Positions 41,200 to 51,950 of a stretch of 64,000 nucleotides of DNA are shown piece by piece; positions within the stretch are counted from its first letter, which is position 1, and the number at the start of each line of letters is the position of its first letter. This DNA is from Kluyveromyces lactis (taxonomy: Eukaryota; Ascomycota; Saccharomycetes; Saccharomycetales; Saccharomycetaceae). The notes beneath the pieces are model-generated. The model worked only from the letters and a program-made list of their open reading frames with translations. It was not told the origin of the DNA and made no database searches. The position numbers and the translations under genes were made by a program. The DNA lies in NCBI RefSeq assembly GCF_000002515.2, contig NC_006038.1, positions 1,240,001-1,304,000 on the forward strand. The letters run 5' to 3'.

Positions 41200-42640
41200 C
41201 CACCAAAATTATCTCGGAGGTCGGTAGAATGCCCGCAGACCAAGCGAAGCAAACCATCACGTAGAGTTTAGTTAAGTAAAATTTAAAAGGTGGGTGATAT
41301 AGTACTATTTGAGGTTTTTCAGAGCACCTTGCAGGCTACGAAGAAAATCTAGCTCATTTTCTACTTAAAGAAAATGCTGTGCTTTCAAAGGAAAATTCGC
41401 GTTCAGAATTTTTGCAGAAAGCTACATAGGGGGAACCTTTCGTATTCGTTTGATCCATGATATCACAGCATAAAAGTAGCCTACAACTCCCAGTAAGTGC
41501 TGTAGAATCAGTTTTTTCCCCTTCGTTACCGAGAGTTCTTCCTCTCGAGATTTCATCAATCCACCAAGGTAAACTGTCTTTCGTATTGTTTAAATCTACT
41601 GGGAGAATTGACACTGCCACATGCATGGTGTTAAATGCACTCATTGATTCTTTATCTTGCATCCATCGAAAAAACATTTCATAAACAGATTGTAGTGTAT
41701 GTTACTTCCCTAGCCAATCCCCGTATCTGCCATACCAAACCCGCCTTTTTACACATGATGAACTTTAAATAATACTGGGTAAAGGCTACACCATCATTTT
41801 CATTAGATTTCAACAGTATAAAGAAGGCACAATATAGAGATAGCACTACGTGAGTTTAAATCACATTACATTCTGTTTCGACTTGCAGTAGACGGTATAT
41901 TAGTGCCTATTAGCAGCCACGAAGACATAAAATTAGAAAACAGGTTTATTTAGAACTAATGCCAGTTTTACAATTCTGTATGCAGTGCGGCTGGTGTTCA
42001 ACAGATTGCTTACGGGCGTATCGCATCACGTAGTCGCGAAAGAAGTAATGTTAATCACGCGGACTTCCCACACAATCCATTAAAATCTGAGATCATCATT
42101 CAGTAGCCACTGATATATGCGAGATTTCCAACGCCAATTCAGCAATACCAGTGCTAGTTTCTTTCAGTGTAGAACTCCCATTGGGTATTATATGCCTAAA
42201 AATGTAGAAAAGGTCTATTCTTCATGTACGTATTAAGGCCGTACAGCTCACGTAAGAGCGACCTAATCGGTCGCCCGTAGTACGTGAATAAGTAAGTAGT
42301 CACCATCTAGCTTTTGCGAAGTTTGCCATTTCTGAGTCTTTACACTGTTACTCTATTGATGTAATGGGTTTACTGATAAAATGACCAAATGATATGCAAA
42401 GGATAAAGGGCCAGGTTGAAATACGCAAGAAACCTAAAGTTTTCACATAAGAGATAGTATTAGGTGTTTTTATACATGTCAGGTTATTGATTTCCCAAAA
42501 GATTCTAAAACATTATTAGTGAGTAACATTCCTTATCATTATTGTTCATGTTTCTTTGTCCTTTAATTCTGAAGTGTCTGAACAAATAGAGCTAACAACA
42601 TAGTAACCATAGAAAGCTTTAGAAAATTAGGATATAATAC
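41200..42640. other. Gene-free interval right of the mating cassette
   Basis: AT-rich sequence with no supported gene. A minus-strand frame at 41354-41677 (107 residues, ATG start) shows no family I recognise and is left unassigned. The sequence just after a2 (40937-41004) is an A/T-only run of AAATAT and AAATAAAATA units. Confidence 0.35.
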
Positions 42641-43510
42641 GATGTCTACAGTTCTTGTTGCTGGTTCTTATAATTATATCGCAATCTATGTCGTTGCGCT
42701 TGTTTTATCACAAAGTGAAAGTATTACCATGCCAAGTTGTTTAACGCAGACTCATCGATATTCGAAGAGGCCCCTAACTTCTCAGTACAAGACTAATTAG
42801 AGAAGTGTTCAAGAAGTATAACACTCGCAATTAGTGTTGTTCGAAATGCTTCACCAGTGACCCTTCAGGATTTAGAAGTGCAGGAACACAGTACTTAACG
42901 TGGTATCCATGAGCCTGTCAAAATTATTGCAGAAGAGTCACAGGACGACGAAAAGATGAGAGAAGAAAAGCTAAAGGATGCCTATCTTACTGCAGTCTTA
43001 AAACATTGGCTGGGCTATATTCTACAGACTTCTTAACAAAAACCAGCACACTCTTAAGTACAGATTAACTGCGGTTCATTCTGGTTACGTGTGTGGGCTC
43101 CAAGCTTTTCAGTAGACAGTAAGCGGTACATCGAATGTAACTTGTCAGTTGTCAACAGTAAAGTTACTATTGAATTGAAATGGGAGATCAGCAGTCCCTT
43201 TGTTGACGTTAGAGATGTTACAAAAAGCTCGTATTACCGTTAAAAGACCCGAACTAAACTCAGAAAGATAGTTGTGGACACCATACTAATCCCTTTTGTC
43301 GGATATTGCTAATATCATCCACGAAAATTTCCCAAATCTTAGAGGAAGATTGTTCGTGGCATTCCTGGTAACGTTAGAGATCGAAAAGAAATCATGTACA
43401 TCAGACAGCTCAAGAACTCAAAAGCTCTTGCATATGGACTTCATCAACCTGGATAATCCATTATTGGCGCAGTCGATCAAATCTTGAGAGCCACCGGCAG
43501 AAAAGCTTGA
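42641..43510 (+). pseudogene. Decayed GRE2-like reductase gene
   Basis: Relic of a GRE2-type NADPH-dependent aldehyde/ketone reductase of the extended SDR family. The start MSTVLVAGSYNYIA matches MSFVLVSGASGYIA of the copy at 47702. In different frames one then finds CSLKTLAGL (for YGSKTFAERS), VHSGYVCGLQAF (for CPGYVLGPQAF), FVDVRDVTKSS (for FIDVRDVAKAH), IANIIHENFPNLRGRL (for VADFINENYPELKGKI) and AVDQILRA (for SVNQILAA). Conserved blocks occur in the right order over about 870 bp with several frame changes, stops and deletions, so the gene has long been dead. It is a paralogue of 47702-48730, about 5 kb away, in the same direction. Confidence 0.85.
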
Positions 43511-44932
43511 ATTTTTGTTTTGGACTCCAACCTCCTGTTTTATATGCCTCTTTCTCACAGACTTCTTTTCGTTGAGTGGTCTACAAACTTCTATGATGTA
43601 TTGTAGCAGTATCTTCGTATGTTCAATATAGGATTGTTATGTATGCTATGCAAATATCATGCTTTACATTAAAGAAAACAGAAATGTAATTATGTACTGA
43701 GCTGTAATTTATGAGTTAAATATGTAGAGGCTTCAATGGCATAGTAGCGGATCCTAGAAGTAGTAACAGTTGTTTGACAATCCTAACGGTAAGGCTATAT
43801 TTATTGTTGGACCTGATCTCTAGGGAATGGAACCTTTACCTGAGCTGTGGAAGAGTTCGGAGGACTTTGAAAATAAATTGTGGTGTTCAAGCATATGTCC
43901 ACGTGATATGAATTCGAAATATTCAAGATATCGCGAACTAAACCAAAAGCACAGGGGAAACCACAAAATTCAGAGAAGATGTTTAAATATCATAGGAGCT
44001 TTCCATATCCAAAAAGTTTGTTCTTGAGTGCTTAGCAAGGGGGGACCCTACATTTCAAGAAATACTTTAAAAATTGTAGGGGGACCCCTTTCAAAACTCT
44101 TACATGGCATCCATACCAGTTACAAGAAACAACAGTAGATCAGATCTGCTTTTCCTCTTGGAACGCGAAAAAAATGACTTTTTATTTTATTTTCAAAGGG
44201 TCCCCCCTGTGATTTATGTATAAACCATCAAAAAACTGCTTCGCTTCAGCATTTTCATCATTTTCACAGGGGCCCCCCCATGAGATGTTGAATTATGAAC
44301 CACCGTCCTGACGTTTCTGAGCTGAGGGCATGGGAAGTAGTCTATAATCCGCGAAAATTGCAGCCTAAATGTTGTTTCTGTATTACCACTTTTGATTTTG
44401 AGGGTTGAGCGAAAGATTCAACTGAAAAACCTCAACTCGGCACTGGAAAATTGAAGACCTTCTTCTTCCATCAGATAAAATTTGATATAGAATGGGTTTT
44501 CACAAGGGGGGACCCTTGTAACCCTTGTAAATTATTCACAGAAAATGTTGTCATTCCAAGGGACCTCCCTTGCAACCTGATAAATTATTTGTAAAAAGCT
44601 TTCATTGCAAGGGACCTCCCTTGTAACTCGATGGGATTTTTAGAAACTACTTTCATTCCAAGGGGCCCCCCTTCTAATCTTGCTAGATGTTTCTATTTCG
44701 TGGAGATGGTCATGCATATATATTTATATATATTTCTCGATTGGGTGTCCTCTGAGTGAAATCGCCATCAAACCGGTAGGGAATAATTCCCCTGGATCCT
44801 TCAAATGTTGTTCGGATAAAGAAAAATCCTATGATCCTCGCCTCATAATTCTTTATTTATTAGGTTTCCTATGTTAATAGTATAAGTTTGGTCTTTACGT
44901 ACGTTTCTACTTGTCTTCTTGTGGATTTCATT
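43511..44932. other. Gene-free interval with G/C palindrome repeats
   Basis: No supported gene. Its main content is the set of G/C palindromes at 44035-44680 (listed). Short frames near 43827 and 44680 have no coding support. Confidence 0.5.
44035..44680. repeat. Eight dispersed G/C palindromes, the last three in a ~52-bp tandem repeat
   Basis: Motif of the form AAGGGRCCYCCCTT in an otherwise AT-rich region. Cores lie near 44037, 44078, 44197, 44266, 44503, 44556, 44609 and 44659. The best copies read CAAGGGACCTCCCTTG (44556 and 44609), and another reads CAAGGGGGGACCCTTG. The last three copies are spaced about 52 bp apart and share flanking words (TTTCATT before, and TTGYAACYYGATRRRATT-like after), so they form a degenerate minisatellite. 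A related AGGGGGTACCCTTT lies alone near 55688. Confidence 0.8.
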
Positions 44933-46528
44933 TCACAAGGTATCATGAATACTGATGGAACCATCCTTTAGCTCATAGAACAACCTTTCAGCCACCTTCT
45001 GAGAAGCTATTTCTTCACCGACGTATTCATCATCGAAGATGTTCTTGATGTTTCTGTCTTTTGGTAATAGCGTGTGGTTTTCTCTGACGAACTCTGCGAA
45101 TTCTCCGTTCAAATAGACATGGACTAACAGATTCGATCCTCTCACCTGTTTTCTTTCTTTCGCCCACGCCTCTCTTTCTTCTAAGGAGGGTAGTTGGGAT
45201 TTCCCTGTCCAGACAGCGGCAATGATAGATGAAGCGACTTCGAATGAGGGCCATTTGAACTGTGTGGTCAACACACCAACAAAGGCTAAAGACAAATCCT
45301 TTACTGAAAAAATACTCTTGTAAATACCAGTAACTAGGGAGTTGTTGTTTGGAACTTTACCCTCTTCCTCGTCAGCTCCAACAGAGATACCGGTATCTTT
45401 CTCATTCAAGAATGGGTAGTGCCAATGATAACCTGTCGAGAAAACAATGATATCAACATCTTCAATCTTGGTCCCGTCAACGAAATGGACAGTTTTCCCA
45501 TTGGCGTAGTCCACGGATGAGACTCTAGGTTTTGCTACGATATCTTTACTCACAGCAGCCGTATTTAGCCAATCGTAAATTTCTTTCTTACCTGGTGTTC
45601 TCGCTGTGATGACTTCCTTTGCCAAGGGGAAGGCATACTGCAAAATGTCAAGTCCACTGAGACCAGTACCAACAAACAAGACTCTTTTATCCTTGAAAAT
45701 GCTTTCATCTCTGAATGACTTGGAGTGCAGGATAGAGTTTGGAAATGCTTTATTCCAAATTGAAAGACCCTCAATTCTTGGAATATGTGGAATTGAGTAA
45801 TGTCCACTACTGACAATCACATTGTCGAAATTTTGAGAATACCAACTTTCAGTCTTATCTTTGTCGTTAGTTTGTCTTATCGTAACTACCCATTGGTCGT
45901 TATCCGATGCTTTGGACACATCAACAACTTCCGATTGAGTTCTGACATATTGGTCTAACGAATGCGTTTTGACGAATTTCAGAATGTTATCAGTGACTTC
46001 AAAGTTAGTCAAGAATGGTCCTATTGGGCTTTCCTTCTCCCCAGTTGATTCTTTAAATGGAATGAAACTGTTCCTCAAATGTCTTCTAGTCACATTGGAA
46101 TAAAGAGACTTGTATATAGCACTACGGTCCCATCTAATTGGTGATTTCGTGGTACTATCAATAGTTTTCTCCAATGGCTGTTCAAAAGATTGGCCAGTGA
46201 ATTCTGCAGGAACTTCGGTCTTTGGACGCAAAACAGAGGGATCATCGTAACGTTCAGTGTCGAATATATCTTGAGGAATGAAATCTGGAGTGTCGAAGCT
46301 GGGGTTCCAAACACCACCGACTTTTCCGGCCTGTTCGAATAGTACAATTTCGCCGAAGGCTGGATCGTCATTTACAGAGTTGGCCGAATCGAAAGACCCG
46401 TCTGCATTGTACTTCAAGCTGGTAGAGCCATCTTTCTTGGTGTGTAGAAGTTCAAAAAGAGCAGTTAAACCGGCTGCCCCAGCACCGATAATTGCGACAG
46501 ATTGTTGTTTCTTCTTCTCTTGTGTCAT
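44933..46528 (-). CDS. Flavin-containing monooxygenase (Fmo1-like)
   Basis: 531 residues from the ATG at 46528. The N-terminal FAD-binding Rossmann motif is VAIIGAGAAGLTALFEL (GxGxxG at 15-20). The FMO/BVMO identifying region reads NVIVSSGHYSIPHIPRIEGL, followed by the NADPH-binding GTGLSGLDI and the FATGY-like FSTGYHWHYPFL. Yeast Fmo1 (432 residues) oxidises biological thiols such as glutathione at the ER. This protein is about 100 residues longer, so it may be a wider fungal FMO rather than the strict orthologue. No signal peptide or membrane segment is evident. It stands alone at the start of the accessory gene region. Confidence 0.85.
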   Translation of the reverse strand: MTQEKKKQQSVAIIGAGAAGLTALFELLHTKKDGSTSLKYNADGSFDSANSVNDDPAFGEIVLFEQAGKVGGVWNPSFDTPDFIPQDIFDTERYDDPSVLRPKTEVPAEFTGQSFEQPLEKTIDSTTKSPIRWDRSAIYKSLYSNVTRRHLRNSFIPFKESTGEKESPIGPFLTNFEVTDNILKFVKTHSLDQYVRTQSEVVDVSKASDNDQWVVTIRQTNDKDKTESWYSQNFDNVIVSSGHYSIPHIPRIEGLSIWNKAFPNSILHSKSFRDESIFKDKRVLFVGTGLSGLDILQYAFPLAKEVITARTPGKKEIYDWLNTAAVSKDIVAKPRVSSVDYANGKTVHFVDGTKIEDVDIIVFSTGYHWHYPFLNEKDTGISVGADEEEGKVPNNNSLVTGIYKSIFSVKDLSLAFVGVLTTQFKWPSFEVASSIIAAVWTGKSQLPSLEEREAWAKERKQVRGSNLLVHVYLNGEFAEFVRENHTLLPKDRNIKNIFDDEYVGEEIASQKVAERLFYELKDGSISIHDTL

Positions 46529-47701
46529 ATTGTTGTGAGTATAAGTTTTCCTGACGGAGTGACTTATGCACTTCTTTGGGATATATCATTAATCAATTGA
46601 ATAATATTACTTATCAATTGGTTCCCACATCTAGAGTTAATCACCTCATACATTTATATAACTATTGATCCACTTAAGTTGAAAGCCATCCCATGCCACA
46701 CTTCATAGATGTCCTTCTTAAGCCAATGCTCGCTTCAATTGTAATGTTCACACTTTAAACTTAGCCTTTACCTTAAGTCTCCTATGGCTTGAAAAAGTCA
46801 ATGTCTTTCAATGTCTCTTCAAAATGGTAATAGAGTGTGTTTCTAAACACGCATCTCACGATTTCCGAAGAGCATCGCTGCACTAAGTTGCTTCGCCGGA
46901 GTCCAACCACTCGAGGAACTGAAAAATTGTGGACACCCTGATTACTCAGTGAAAATACTACAAAGTCTTCGAAGAAGCTGAAAAGGTGGGGCAGGCCAAG
47001 AATATGTAATTTATGGTCATGTGATCCTATCAAGCTGGAAATGATAAGTAAGGTACATTGCGTAAATATGCATCACAACGATAGGAACGAGAGGGGCAGA
47101 GTGTAAACGCAGCCAGTGACCTCCATTGGACGTTTTGCTCTTTTATTAATTCTGTTTGTTAATTGAATGGCTATCGCAGCCATGAATCATCAAGCTGGAT
47201 TAAATGTCTCCAACACATGCTTTATTTTCAATCCTTTCTTAGCTGAGTGGTTCTCGGTGTGTGTAAATAGGACTATATTATCGTCCATGAACCACATCGT
47301 TGCTTTGTTTCATTGTGGTGTACCGTAGCACTCTTTTCACCTCTGACTTCGATCCAACACAGTTTTTTGGCAGAGGCTTCACTGAAGTTGTCCTAGACGC
47401 AAAATGATCGATAAGAGAATGATGCTACTGGTTGAAAAAAGATTCAAATTCCATGACGAGCTAAGACTGTTATTTGCAGGTATTGATTGGAATAATCTTT
47501 AGGAAAAGTTTCGTTTGATTTCTTGACGGCCTTGGGTTTTCGCATGGAATTCCCAGAAGTTTACATAATCCGTATATATATGGGGAAGAGCACTGAGATG
47601 GAAATTGACATGAGTCTTTATGGTTACTTTACTTTACTTTGGTCATGCGAGCAGCGACGCACTTCCAACAGTTCTGTGTACAGCATAACAACTTATACAG
47701 T
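46529..47701. other. FMO-GRE2-like divergent intergenic region
   Basis: About 1.2 kb between divergent start codons. No supported gene or repeat is visible apart from a ctttactttact direct repeat near 47627-47640. Confidence 0.35.
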
Positions 47702-48730
47702 ATGTCTTTTGTTCTAGTGTCCGGTGCTTCCGGTTATATTGCCCAGCACACAATTAGAATTCTTTTAGAAAAGGGTTATAAGGTCATTGGTACTGTGAGA
47801 ACGCAGGAGAAAGCGGATTCTGTTGCACAATTGTTCAACAGTGACAACCTAGTCTTAGAATTGGTTCCAGAATTGGCTAAAATTGATGCTTTTGACCATG
47901 TATTTGAAAAGTACAATACTCAGATCAAGCATGTGATTCACACAGCTTCTCCAGTCCGTTACAATATGACTGATTTTGAGAATGAGATGCTTTTGCCAGC
48001 TATCAATGGTACCAGGTCTGTATTAGAATCTATCAAAAAGTTCTCTGCGGATTCTGTCGAGACAGTAGTTTACACTTCGTCTATATCTGCGTTGGCTAAT
48101 CCAGCAGGTATTTTCAAACCTGAAACTACTCTAACTGAAGAGACTTGAAACCCAGATACGTGGAATGATGCTATTAAGGATGTCCACTCTGCATACTACG
48201 GTTCTAAGACCTTTGCTGAGAGATCTACTTGGGAGTTTATAAAGGAAAATAGAGATCAGCTCAAATTCCAACTAACCACCATATGCCCAGGATATGTTCT
48301 TGGACCTCAAGCATTTGATGAAAACGCAAAAGGTGCCTTGTGCTATTCAGGTGAACTAGTCAATGGTATCTTGAACAGCAAGCCTGGAGATGTTATTGAC
48401 CAACATTTGGCCGGTTCGTTCATTGACGTCAGAGATGTTGCCAAGGCACATGTTTTACCATTGGAGGACCCTAAATTTGCAGGTCAAAGGTTGGTATTAA
48501 TGAACAAAAGGTTTGCACTACAAGATGTAGCTGATTTCATCAATGAAAACTATCCTGAGCTGAAGGGAAAGATCTCTGTTGGAAATCCAGGTGCCGGTAA
48601 AGACATCGTAGCAACCACTAGTAAGTATGATAACTCCAAGACTAGGAAATTACTTGGGTTCGAATTTGTTCCATTTGAACAAAGTGTCACTGATTCTGTA
48701 AATCAAATTTTGGCTGCAAATAAAGAATGA
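47702..48730 (+). pseudogene. GRE2-like NADPH-dependent aldehyde reductase, interrupted by one in-frame TGA
   Basis: The frame from the ATG at 47702 runs 342 codons, exactly the length of S. cerevisiae Gre2 (methylglyoxal / isovaleraldehyde reductase), and is open except for a TGA at 48146-48148. The Gre2 sequence there is EESWNP; here it is EET-stop-NP, so TGG (Trp) has become TGA by one base. Everything else looks intact: NADP motif SGASGYIAQH, HTASP, the catalytic YGSKTFAE (YxxxK) after the stop, CPGYVLGPQAF and FIDVRDVAKAH. The truncated 148-residue product would lack the catalytic Tyr-Lys. This is a very young pseudogene, a strain polymorphism, a read-through gene or a sequencing error. 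A much older relic of the same family is at 42641. Confidence 0.9.
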
Positions 48731-49024
48731 TTCATTAAATACTCTCTCTGTCACAGATCGGCCAGAAATTAAATGTCGTATCTTTGTAAATAATTCACGG
48801 TCTACTGATGCCAGCCCTTTTTTTTCACAAGTCCAGATGAATATTTACAGTCTGGTTTCTAGATGACAACCTATATAGATCAAACTGTATTCCTTAATAA
48901 GAATATTTTCGTTTCAGTATAAACGTTCAATCAATCAATGATTATATTTATGAAATAACAAAAAACTAGCATAACCTGATTAGAATACTTTAATCAAAGA
49001 CAAGCGTACCCTCAGGACAATTAT
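48731..49024. other. Convergent gap between the GRE2-like gene and the permease
   Basis: AT-rich 3' flanks; nothing else seen. Confidence 0.35.
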
Positions 49025-50740
49025 TTAAACAATAAAGTACCAGACTTTCTCCATGAAGTTTCTAGGAACAGGAATGACATCATTTCTTTCTTCCTCATCG
49101 GCAATGTCGATTTTTGGCAATATTTCGACTTCAATCTCTTTGAAGTCTCTAAAAGTCCATTGTTTGTAATAGAATGAACCAACCAAGTACAAGAAGATAA
49201 CAAAACCAATTGTAACATAGGATGCAAAGAAGTCACTGACGTTCCAATTTCCCTTAACAAAGACTGCATAACCGTTTGTCAAACTTAGAATGAAGAAGAA
49301 TCCACAGGTGAGGTAAGCTAGTGGCACCTGGAAAGGACGTCTGAATGGAACTCTATCATTCAAATCCAACGCATTAATGACTTTTCTAAATCTGATGTAT
49401 GTCATAGAGACAAAAATCCAACTCACGAACCCAGAGATAGTTGCGATGTTAGATAACCAGTTAAACACAACAGAAGCAGATTTGGAACAGTTCAAGTATG
49501 CGAGGAAAGAGAATAAACTAGCAAGTCCGGTACTGTAGTATGGAGTACCGAATCTGTTGACTTTAGCGAAAATCTTTGGCGCATCACCTCTCAAAGCCAT
49601 GGAATATAAGGTTCTCGAGGAACCATATAGTAATCCTGTACCACAGGAGTAAGCACTGGTTAAGATACAAGCGTTGATGATATGTGGAAGGATCTTAATC
49701 CCCGCCTCTTGGATTCCAATAACAAAAGGAGAAGCAGCAGCATCAGATTTTCCACTTTGAATAGCGTTGATCAATCTATCGTTGTTGAAACCGACGATCA
49801 CACCAACGACTAATGTGCCTACAATGTAGAAGATAGCCAAACGGTAAATAAATCTTTGACATGCCTTTGGCATGTTCCTTCTTGGTGCGATACATTCTGC
49901 GGAACACGAAGTCACTGTCTCTGGAACCAAAACGAACGAGAACCCACTCTTGATAATAGCAGTCCAAACGGCCAAAAATCTACCCGTATTCCCCTCAGCC
50001 AAATGTGGGTTGAAAGCACCTGGGTTCTTCCAATAGTGGAAACCCAAGACGTGGTCTTGGGCTGGACCACCACCGAAGAAAATGACAATACCAACAATGA
50101 TAAGACCAACGATGGTTAAGATCTTGATAGATGAAACCCAGAACTCAGATTCACCAAACACCTTCACTGGCAGCATTGTTAGAAGAATAGAAACAACGAT
50201 AAATATGGAGATGAAGATGGCGGAGTTAGCATCGGTCCAATATTGAACTAACAATGCACAAGCAGTAATTTCGGCTGGTACAATCATGGCCATGGCATAA
50301 AATAGATTCCAACCACACATAAATGATATTGGAGAATTCAAATAGGTCTTAGCCAACGAGTACAAGGACGCTTCACCAGGAAGTGGAATCAAACAAACCA
50401 TCTCGGTCATTTGGTTCATGATACTCCAAACAAAGAAGGAAATGATAATATAAGCAATAAGTAATGGTGCCGGTCCACAGACACTCAAGGCACCACCAGA
50501 ACCGATGAATAAACCAGTACCGATTGCACTACCTAAAGCAATCAATTGGATATGTCTTGTTTTTAGCCCTCTAACGATTTTTTGTGGGGGTTTGAAGTTC
50601 TCGATATCGGAGTACGATCCTTGGTCTGAATCTCCAATGACATCGTTAACTGAAGAAAAGGCCTGTTCCTTGATTCTATTCGATATGTACGGCGAAAGAG
50701 AAATGGAGGCTTGTTGGGATAGCTCTAATTTCTTAGACAT
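49025..50740 (-). CDS. Amino-acid permease of the YAT family, PUT4-like
   Basis: 571 residues from the ATG at 50740, with 12 predicted membrane helices and cytosolic ends. The family signature is RHIQLIALGSAIGTGLFIGS at the first helix. Blocks such as SPFVIGIQEAGIKILPHIIN, LASLFSFLAYLNCSKSASVV and FNWLSNIATISGFVSWIF are closest, from memory, to S. cerevisiae Put4 (proline / GABA / alanine permease) rather than Gap1 or Dip5. The N-terminal tail contains several Lys and acidic Ser clusters, typical for regulated endocytosis. The substrate is uncertain. It faces the same way as the aldo-keto reductase and aminotransferase upstream of it, with wide gaps. Confidence 0.88.
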   Translation of the reverse strand: MSKKLELSQQASISLSPYISNRIKEQAFSSVNDVIGDSDQGSYSDIENFKPPQKIVRGLKTRHIQLIALGSAIGTGLFIGSGGALSVCGPAPLLIAYIIISFFVWSIMNQMTEMVCLIPLPGEASLYSLAKTYLNSPISFMCGWNLFYAMAMIVPAEITACALLVQYWTDANSAIFISIFIVVSILLTMLPVKVFGESEFWVSSIKILTIVGLIIVGIVIFFGGGPAQDHVLGFHYWKNPGAFNPHLAEGNTGRFLAVWTAIIKSGFSFVLVPETVTSCSAECIAPRRNMPKACQRFIYRLAIFYIVGTLVVGVIVGFNNDRLINAIQSGKSDAAASPFVIGIQEAGIKILPHIINACILTSAYSCGTGLLYGSSRTLYSMALRGDAPKIFAKVNRFGTPYYSTGLASLFSFLAYLNCSKSASVVFNWLSNIATISGFVSWIFVSMTYIRFRKVINALDLNDRVPFRRPFQVPLAYLTCGFFFILSLTNGYAVFVKGNWNVSDFFASYVTIGFVIFLYLVGSFYYKQWTFRDFKEIEVEILPKIDIADEEERNDVIPVPRNFMEKVWYFIV

Positions 50741-51950
50741 GGTGTATAGGGTATGTTATGTTCTTTTGAACTTCAAAATCTTCCCTTGGTTATGTAAATG
50801 AACACTTTACTAGAGTTTGTCCTTAATGGATTCAGCAGTGATATCTTTTAGTGATGCCGCAACGGAAGCACTAATCTAGATTGTAAGATATTTAACAACT
50901 AGATCATCAGTTGCTAATAACATAACTCTGTAGTGTTCATCACAGCTTCTTATATACGTTTTGATTTCCTATGATAGAAGACTCAATTGGTGTTCAAAAC
51001 CCTGTATGCGTTTTGAAATTGATAAGTGGATATAGATAAAGGAAGAACATAAGTGCATTTCCCTGACGTCAAACAGATCTTTAGATCCTAATCAACATTC
51101 AAGGGATTAATCTTAGATATCCATTATCCTAATCTTCGTCATAACTTAAAGCAGAACAAAATCTGACCAACTCTAACTGGTATTCCTTTAGAGCTGCAAC
51201 TGTAATTTCCCCATTCTATCCACGCCAGCAGCTGTCCTGGCCGATAACCTGATCTTGCCATGCACAAAGAGAAAAGAAATCAATATTGGGAACAGTTACG
51301 GCAACTCATAATCAAAAATCCCCAAACAACGCCTGCGTAATCTAGCATATCTCAACGGCCAAACTACCTACCCTTAATTCTCATCAAAGCGGGCAGCGCT
51401 TTCCTCCCCCAATGGATAAAGCTAAGTCCATTTCCACATACTGCATTCGGTTTGTTAAGCAGTGTCCTCTCATTTTGCAACCAACTGGACAACTGGACAA
51501 CTGGATTAAATCAAAAAATCAAACTTCTGCCTTTCTGCGCTTCTGCGCTACTATAACTGCTAGTAACGAAAATCTGTCTTTAGATATCGGAAGCTTAATC
51601 TGTAATCATCATAGAACTGATTAAGTTGATGCAATTTAAACCACTTTCCCGAAAAGGAAGGTCGGAAAATAATGTGTAAAACGTTAAGTAACCAAACTCT
51701 ACCAATGTTCCGAGAGGAATCATAATGAATCAGAGTGTTGCGTCTCTCTGAACAATCCTACTCGGTGATAATGTAATGACCTTTAAACTTGCAGTTGTAT
51801 TTTATCGGTATCTGGTAGTAAAGACAGGTAACGGAAGAAGTGTTGATACAAAAGATATGTAAAAATATGTAAATACATCAGCCACACATACCAGTTACTA
51901 TGTTTGGACAGAAAACTGGTTACATGTAGATCTTCTCTGTTCCTCTGCAT
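50741..51950. other. Permease promoter region
   Basis: About 1.2 kb upstream of the permease and downstream of the aldo-keto reductase. It has GATAA/TTATC-type words (for example near 51015 and 51764), expected for nitrogen-regulated genes but common by chance, and a short direct repeat caactggacaactggacaactgg near 51481-51503. No gene is supported. Confidence 0.35.

Noticed and set aside
41354-41677. 107-residue minus-strand frame right of the cassette
   Set aside because: It has an ATG but no recognisable family or conserved blocks and lies in a decayed region; too weak to list as a gene.
43827-44027. 66-residue frame after the GRE2 relic
   Set aside because: Short, unconserved to my eye, in decayed sequence.
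40937-47701. Search for retrotransposon LTRs, DNA transposons or a K. lactis alpha3-type transposase gene around the cassette
   Set aside because: I saw no long terminal repeats, target-site duplications or transposase motifs in this interval.
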